Shown: positions 63,485-64,000 of the stretch, piece by piece
Numbering within the stretch: the first letter of the stretch is position 1
How the letters are laid out: each line of letters begins with the position of its first letter
Assembly (NCBI RefSeq): GCF_000379065.1
Contig: NZ_KB900614.1
Span: 3,808,892 to 3,872,891 of the forward strand
Reading direction: 5' to 3'
DNA: 64,000 nt
From: Salinispora mooreana
Lineage (GTDB): Bacteria > Actinomycetota > Actinomycetes > Mycobacteriales > Micromonosporaceae
Program-made: the position numbers and the translations under genes
Notes under the pieces: generated by a model
Database searches by the model: none
Seen by the model: only the letters and a program-made list of their open reading frames with translations
What the model was told of the DNA's origin: nothing

Positions 63485-64000
<516 letters not shown>

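Overview
The window is high-GC actinobacterial chromosome, most likely from a Micromonosporaceae member (Salinispora or Micromonospora type). The reasons are GC-rich third codon positions, frequent GTG starts, and a set of lineage-typical genes: bldC, hspR in the dnaK operon, DUF3073 and DUF3151 proteins, an F420-type PPOX oxidoreductase, valine dehydrogenase and a mycobacterial-like fabG4/htdX/fadA2 block. The genus is inferred, not proven. No rRNA, tRNA, CRISPR array or intact mobile element was seen.

Layout. 0-5 kb is accessory: a truncated methyltransferase, a MarR-like regulator next to a frameshifted glycosyltransferase, an SRPBCC protein, and a solute-binding lipoprotein whose two halves are in swapped order. 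5-10.5 kb holds a beta-oxidation pair, an F420 oxidoreductase, bldC, valine dehydrogenase and DUF3073. 10.6-12 kb is a minimal RiPP locus: a radical SAM/SPASM maturase overlapping a precursor whose core has four aromatic-x-Asn/His motifs. 12-39 kb carries most of de novo purine synthesis (purM, purF, purL, purQ, purS, purB, purD, purA) interleaved with other genes: a large membrane protein with a Gly/Tyr/Gln-rich tail, argS, a GntR/UTRA module beside two coupled Cys-motif proteins, and a lipid block (thiolase, FabG4, MaoC dehydratase, DedA, TetR, SCP2, acyl-CoA dehydrogenase) that appears to share one TetR operator.

39-50 kb has a degenerate DAGK-like protein, a MinD/ParA-like ATPase with a long Pro-rich N-terminus, fba, an LPxTG-like surface protein, DedA, an ArsR regulator, pyrE, an SDR and two small membrane proteins. 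One of these has its ribosome-binding site and start codon inside a perfect 20-bp hairpin. A transposase fragment lies at 50.7 kb. 51-55.3 kb is a tightly packed six-gene operon (DUF4178, DUF2617, DUF4247, DUF350, a membrane protein, and a membrane-fused aminopropyltransferase). 55.4-64 kb is heat shock: clpB with a HAIR-type operator, a cation/proton antiporter pair, then hspR, dnaJ, grpE and the 3' end of dnaK.

How the genes work together. HspR from the dnaK operon probably represses clpB through the HAIR site. The TetR regulator probably controls its own divergent SCP2/acyl-CoA dehydrogenase genes and the thiolase/fabG4 promoter 4 kb away. PurS, PurQ and PurL form the FGAM synthetase complex and are transcribed together. 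Many gene ends carry strong GC-rich hairpins, listed as terminators from stem complementarity only; none was tested.
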